Of a stretch of DNA of 64,000 bases, positions 60,499 through 64,000 are shown piece after piece. The translations under genes and the position numbers were made by a program. Every line of letters starts with the position of its first letter. Within the stretch, counting starts at the first letter, position 1. Source of the stretch: JADJAH01 sp964615795 (GTDB lineage Bacteria; Bacteroidota; Ignavibacteria; Tepidaquicellales; Tepidaquicellaceae); contig CAZTQR010000001.1 in the NCBI GenBank assembly GCA_964615795.1, positions 1 through 64,000 of the forward strand, in the 5' to 3' direction. Under the pieces are notes generated by a model, which was not told the origin of the DNA, ran no database searches, and worked only from the letters and a program-made list of their open reading frames with translations.

Positions 60499-60972
60499 TC
60501 ATTTCTTTCCACTCAGTGCATTCAGTACTTCCTCAGTATGTCCGTCAACCTTCACCTTCCTGAACACAGCTTTGATCTTGCCATTTCCGTCAATCACAAA
60601 AGTGGTCCTTTCAATTCCCATGTACTTCCTGCCGTACATTGACTTCTCTTTCCAAACACCATATTTCTCCAGCATTTCGGCAGTCTCGTCTGAGAGCAAT
60701 GTAAACGGAAGATCATACTTGTTCTTGAACTTCCGGTGAGACGCAACGCTGTCCTTGCTTACACCGATTATCACCGCGCCGCTCTTTTCAAACACCTTTA
60801 TGTTGTCCCGGAAACTGCATGCTTCCTTTGTGCAACCGGAAGTGTCATCCTTCGGATAGAAGTAAAGCACGACATTCTTTCCCTTAAGATCGCTCAGTTT
60901 CAGTTTTCCTCCCTTGTCATCAGGCAGTGTGAATGCAGGCGCTTTATCTCCAACAGAAAGCTCTTTGCTCAT
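60499..60972 (-). CDS. bcp: Thioredoxin-dependent thiol peroxidase (peroxiredoxin BCP)
   Basis: A 157-residue peroxiredoxin that reduces hydrogen and organic peroxides. The family motif YPKDDTSGCTKEACSFRD holds the peroxidatic cysteine C47 and the resolving cysteine C52, the usual 1-Cys/atypical 2-Cys spacing of BCP. The family-typical GVSKDSVASHRKFKNKYDLPFTLLSDE follows. It is cytosolic with no signal peptide. It precedes the GNAT-like gene by three bases and follows the symporter by 15 bases, so all three may share a transcript. Confidence 0.95.
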   Translation of the reverse strand: MSKELSVGDKAPAFTLPDDKGGKLKLSDLKGKNVVLYFYPKDDTSGCTKEACSFRDNIKVFEKSGAVIIGVSKDSVASHRKFKNKYDLPFTLLSDETAEMLEKYGVWKEKSMYGRKYMGIERTTFVIDGNGKIKAVFRKVKVDGHTEEVLNALSGKK

Positions 60973-60987
60973 TATTGTCTTTGAATT

Positions 60988-62739
60988 TTAAATTCCTGAT
61001 TTGTCAAAATTCCTTTTGATCACATAAGCCGAAGCGAGTCCGATGCCGAACAGTATTGCAGAAGTTCCCGTTTCACCAAAAAGCAGTTTGCCTATTCCGA
61101 AAAGAAAGGAATAGACGAGGACAATGCCGGCGATCCAGCTTACAAATAGGCGCGAATATCCTGAATCCGGCGTCACTTCGGGCATTTCATTTGATATCTT
61201 AATCCAGCCCGGGCCTCCGGGATGAACCTTTGTGTAAAACTTCTTCAGCGTTTCTGTACTTGTAGGTGATGTCAGGTAAGCTGTAACTATCCATGCCGCT
61301 GTGGTGACGGGTACTATGATGTAGAGTGTTTCGGGAAACTTTACATCAAATCTGCCAAAGTACAGAATTCCGTAAACAACAAACGGTGTTAAGGTTGCAA
61401 CTATCTCACTCCATGCATTCACCCGCCACCAGAACCATCTCATTATCAGTACAAGCCCCAGCCCCGCACCGCATTCTATCACAAAGCTCCACACACCTGA
61501 AATAGTCTTCATCTGAGTTGTGACGATGACCGATAGGAACATGAACACGATCGTTGCTATCCTGGATATAAGAACGTAGTGCTTTTCGGGCTTGTCTTTC
61601 TCAATGAACCTTCGGTAAAGGTCGTTGATAAAGTAAGAGGTGCCCCAGTTAAGATGCGTGGCTATCGTTGACATATAAGCCGCAAAGAATGCCGCCAGAA
61701 GTAAGCCCTTAAGTCCTGCCGGGAGGAATTCATTCATTGCCTTTACAAATCCAAGGCCCTTATCTGAGTGCGACAGCTCGGGGTAAAGTACTATCGCGCA
61801 GAGTCCTACGATTATCCATGGCCACGGCCTTATGCAGTAATGTGCAACCTGAAAGAACAGTGTTGCGAACAGTGAGTTCTTTTCATCTTTGGCGCTCATC
61901 ATTCTCTGAGCCACATATCCTCCGCCACCCGGTTCTGCTCCGGGATACCATGAAGCCCACCATTGAATTGCTATGAAGGCAAGGAAAGTTGAAACGGTCA
62001 TAGCAAGTATTCCTCCCACTCCGGGTTCCGACTCAGCCCCGATCTCCGGAGTGAACCTCAGTGCCCAGTCAGGGAGCTTAGCCTGCAGGCCATCTAGTCC
62101 GCCGATCTGCTGTGAATTAACCACTATGACAGCGAGGATGATACAACCGGCCATGGCAAGTATGAACTGAAACGCATCCGTTACCGCAACTCCCCAAAGC
62201 CCCGACAAGGCCGAGTAGAAAGCCGTGAGAAGCATGCATGCCCCCACAAAGAAGATCGCATTCTCCGCGTTTACATATTCGGGGAACATTCCTGTAAGTA
62301 TCTTTATCATTGCAAGGTTCACCCAGCCCATGATGATCGTGTTCATGAAAACCCCAAGGTAAACAGCCTTGAATCCCCTGAGTAATGCCGCGGCTTTGCC
62401 GGAATATCTGAACTCTATGAACTCTACATCGGTCAGAATTTCTGCCCTTCTCCAAAGCCTTGAAAAGAAGAATACAGTCAGCATTCCTCCGATGAGCATG
62501 TTCCACCACAGCCAGTTCCCGGCAATTCCGCTTTGGCCGACAAGTTCTGTAACAGCCAGCGGGGTGTCTGCAGCAAATGTAGTGGCCACCATCGATAGCC
62601 CCGCAAGCCACCAGGTCATTTTTCTGCCGGAAAGGAAATAGTTTTCCGTACTGCCGCTTGCACGCTTTGAGAAATACAGTCCGATAAGAAGGGAAAAGAG
62701 GAAATAGAGAATTATGATTACCCAGTCAATAAACTGCAT
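60988..62739 (-). CDS. Sodium:solute symporter family protein
   Basis: An about 583-residue SSS-family transporter with about 13-14 helices. Family-typical parts are IDWVIIILYFLFSLLIGLYFSKRASGSTENYFLSGRKMTWWLAGLSMVATTFAADTPLAVTELVG and AGLKGLLLAAFFAAYMSTIATHLNWGTSYFINDLYRRFI. I prefer the ATG at 62739 (before QFIDWVI) to 62808, which adds 23 non-membrane residues. Substrate cannot be inferred. It is distinct from the 492-residue symporter at 26397 and longer. It begins a run with bcp and the GNAT-like gene. Confidence 0.9.
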   Translation of the reverse strand: MQFIDWVIIILYFLFSLLIGLYFSKRASGSTENYFLSGRKMTWWLAGLSMVATTFAADTPLAVTELVGQSGIAGNWLWWNMLIGGMLTVFFFSRLWRRAEILTDVEFIEFRYSGKAAALLRGFKAVYLGVFMNTIIMGWVNLAMIKILTGMFPEYVNAENAIFFVGACMLLTAFYSALSGLWGVAVTDAFQFILAMAGCIILAVIVVNSQQIGGLDGLQAKLPDWALRFTPEIGAESEPGVGGILAMTVSTFLAFIAIQWWASWYPGAEPGGGGYVAQRMMSAKDEKNSLFATLFFQVAHYCIRPWPWIIVGLCAIVLYPELSHSDKGLGFVKAMNEFLPAGLKGLLLAAFFAAYMSTIATHLNWGTSYFINDLYRRFIEKDKPEKHYVLISRIATIVFMFLSVIVTTQMKTISGVWSFVIECGAGLGLVLIMRWFWWRVNAWSEIVATLTPFVVYGILYFGRFDVKFPETLYIIVPVTTAAWIVTAYLTSPTSTETLKKFYTKVHPGGPGWIKISNEMPEVTPDSGYSRLFVSWIAGIVLVYSFLFGIGKLLFGETGTSAILFGIGLASAYVIKRNFDKSGI

Positions 62740-62916
62740 ATGATGTGAAAAGTTAGCGCAATTTAGACTTTTCACCTTTAATTTTAAACATACAGTTAAA
62801 TCTTTCAACCCTGCGGCAATATCTCACTGTACCCAAAAAAACATTTGATAACATGAAACTAATTCATAACTTGGCAAGTTTATTGAGTTACATTTCTCTA
62901 AATTAAAAATCCAAAA

Positions 62917-63504
62917 ATGAAAAGAACATCATTCTCATTGACTGTTGCTTTGCTGATCTTCATTTCCGCAAGTGCATTTGCGTTCGGTCCCACAGACGGC
63001 TATAAGATCGGAGACCGTGTTGCAGACTTTACAGTTAATAATTTTGACGGCAACAGCTATTCTCTCAGCTCAAACGGCGGCAAGGCAACTGTGATAGTGT
63101 TCTGGTCAACATCCTGCCCGTTCGTACAGCCCTACACAGACAGGATAAAAGCGCTCGTGAATGAATTCTCCGGACAGGGGATCGTGTTCTGGGGAATAAA
63201 TTCCAACAACACCGAGTCGGTTGAAAATGTATCTGAGCATTACAAGGACAAGGGCTATAACTTCCCCATGCTAAAGGATGACAAGAATGTTGTCGCCGAT
63301 CAGTTTGCGGCTGAAAGAACTCCTGAAGTTTTTGTAATTGACAATGCGAACATGTCCCTGATATATCACGGAAGAATTGACGACAATAAGGAGGCTGACA
63401 AAGTAACGTCAAATGACCTTCAGAACGCACTGAATCAGTTTCTCGCGGGCAGTGAGATCGCAGTAAAAGAGACAAAAGCATTCGGCTGCTCAATCAAAAG
63501 ATAA
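62917..63504 (+). CDS. Secreted redoxin (TlpA/AhpC-TSA-like) with one active-site cysteine
   Basis: A 195-residue exported thioredoxin-fold protein. Signal peptide FSLTVALLIFISASAFAF; redoxin domain from GYKIGDRVADFTVNNFDGNSYSL with the active-site region FWSTSCPFVQPYTDRI: C67 is present, but the second cysteine of a CxxC pair is replaced (CPFV). The C-terminal FGCSIKR adds C191 as a possible resolving cysteine. This pattern is family-typical for periplasmic redoxins in Bacteroidota and Planctomycetota. It lies 14 bases upstream of the partial thioredoxin gene, so the two are likely an operon. Confidence 0.87.
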   Translation: MKRTSFSLTVALLIFISASAFAFGPTDGYKIGDRVADFTVNNFDGNSYSLSSNGGKATVIVFWSTSCPFVQPYTDRIKALVNEFSGQGIVFWGINSNNTESVENVSEHYKDKGYNFPMLKDDKNVVADQFAAERTPEVFVIDNANMSLIYHGRIDDNKEADKVTSNDLQNALNQFLAGSEIAVKETKAFGCSIKR

Positions 63505-63518
63505 CCGGAACCAATTCC

Positions 63519-64000
63519 ATGAAAATAAGTCTGAAGATAACATCAGCGCTGGCAGTGGTCATAATGGCCTTGAATGCCGGAACACTGAACGCACAGCAGT
63601 TGGAGAAAATTGATGAAGCTTCACTGCGCGCGCTGATGGAGTCTTACAAAGGGAAGACAGTGATGGTGAATCTCTGGGCCACATGGTGCAGGCCGTGTGT
63701 TGAGGAATTTCCGGAGTTGCTGAAAGCCCGGAACGACCTTAAGGACAAAGGTGTGGAGCTTGTCCTTATCTCGCTTGATTTCGGTGAAGGCGCCGAGATG
63801 AAGACAACTGACTTTCTGAAGAAGCAGGGTGTTGACTTCAAGACCTACATTAACGCCTTTACCAAGGATGAAGAGCTGATCAATTTTTTCGACAGGAAAT
63901 GGGAAGGCGCAATTCCTGCAACTTTTGTCTATGACAAGGAAGGAAAACTTTCATCAGGCCTGATCGGCAAGAGAAAGTATGAGGATTTCATTTCGGCAAT
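63519..64000 (+). CDS. TlpA-like thioredoxin family protein, 3' end cut by window edge
   Basis: An open frame from the ATG at 63519 to the end of the window (160 codons so far; the 3' end is missing). Signal peptide LKITSALAVVIMALNAGTLNA, then a thioredoxin-like domain with the complete WCRPC motif (C57, C60) in VNLWATWCRPCVEEFPELLK. IPATFVYDKEGKL supplies the cis-proline region. Such proteins keep periplasmic cysteines reduced, for example for cytochrome c maturation. It follows the single-cysteine redoxin by 14 bases on the same strand. Because it is truncated, domains beyond the thioredoxin fold cannot be seen. Confidence 0.88.
   Translation, partial: MKISLKITSALAVVIMALNAGTLNAQQLEKIDEASLRALMESYKGKTVMVNLWATWCRPCVEEFPELLKARNDLKDKGVELVLISLDFGEGAEMKTTDFLKKQGVDFKTYINAFTKDEELINFFDRKWEGAIPATFVYDKEGKLSSGLIGKRKYEDFISA

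Noticed and set aside
1..64000. Restriction, CRISPR, toxin-antitoxin or phage-defence system
   Set aside because: I looked for repeat-spacer arrays, nucleases, methylases in defence context and small paired ORFs; none is supported. The RlmI-type methyltransferase is an RNA enzyme.

Overview
The window looks like chromosomal DNA from a member of the Ignavibacteriota / Chlorobi-Bacteroidota group. Six predicted secreted proteins end in the type IX secretion sorting domain with the NYPNPFNP-type core that is common in this group. Promoter-like TATTTTTG elements resemble the Bacteroidota -7 consensus (TAnnTTTG), many starts lack a Shine-Dalgarno sequence, and the tmRNA tag ends in YAMAA. The assignment is inferred from gene content only. 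Coding density is high, and I see no phage, insertion sequence, CRISPR array or rRNA operon.

Layout. 1-3.4 kb: glycine decarboxylase P-protein and a small membrane protein (minus). 3.5-9.9 kb (plus): hisS, an unknown gene, lgt, then the classic rpmH-rnpA-yidD-yidC cluster and a family 9 glycosyltransferase whose last codons run antisense into the tmRNA gene ssrA (9839-10198, minus). 10.2-16.7 kb (minus): DUF3098-like membrane protein, M20 peptidase, TPR protein, a PstS-like lipoprotein, a small membrane protein, TonB, and an L,D-transpeptidase. 16.9-20.7 kb (minus): high-affinity phosphate transporter pstSCAB, headed by a PHO-box-like direct repeat and lacking phoU. 20.8-23.6 kb: two tandem paralogous T9SS cargo proteins. 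23.8 kb: tRNA-Arg(UCG). 23.8-28.7 kb (minus): priA, a sodium/solute symporter and a metallo-beta-lactamase-fold hydrolase. 28.9-34.1 kb: T9SS cargo, an outer-membrane protein, and a TonB-dependent receptor paired with a small lipoprotein. 34.2-38.0 kb (minus): RlmI-type methyltransferase, second family 9 glycosyltransferase, bshC (bacillithiol). 38.2-39.8 kb: beta-helix T9SS protein.

39.8-43.1 kb: small coiled-coil membrane protein, pyruvoyl-dependent arginine decarboxylase, tyrS, smpB (the tmRNA partner, 32 kb from ssrA), and a glyoxalase-II-like hydrolase. 43.1-46.1 kb (minus): secreted protein, M48 protease, enoyl-CoA hydratase-like protein, membrane lycopene cyclase-like protein. 46.2-56.2 kb (minus): ssb, a beta-propeller protein, a DUF1207-like protein, a VWA protein, a nuoN separated from any other complex I gene, a VanZ-lipoprotein fusion, nnrDE, rpe, a PASTA protein and a T9SS cargo. 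56.2-64.0 kb: yajQ, rlpA-SPOR, a thioredoxin-like T9SS protein, a GNAT-like protein, bcp, a second symporter, and two thioredoxin-fold proteins, the last cut by the window edge.

Themes that link the genes are phosphate acquisition (Pst plus a TonB-linked PstS-like protein), envelope export (Lgt, YidC/YidD, TonB, T9SS cargo, L,D-transpeptidase, RlpA), trans-translation (ssrA and smpB) and thiol/peroxide defence (BshC, Bcp, TlpA-like proteins). I did not find a clearly new multi-gene defence or mobile system. The best leads are the TonB/PstS-like/TPR cluster, the phosphate promoter, the VanZ-lipoprotein fusion, and the tmRNA locus.
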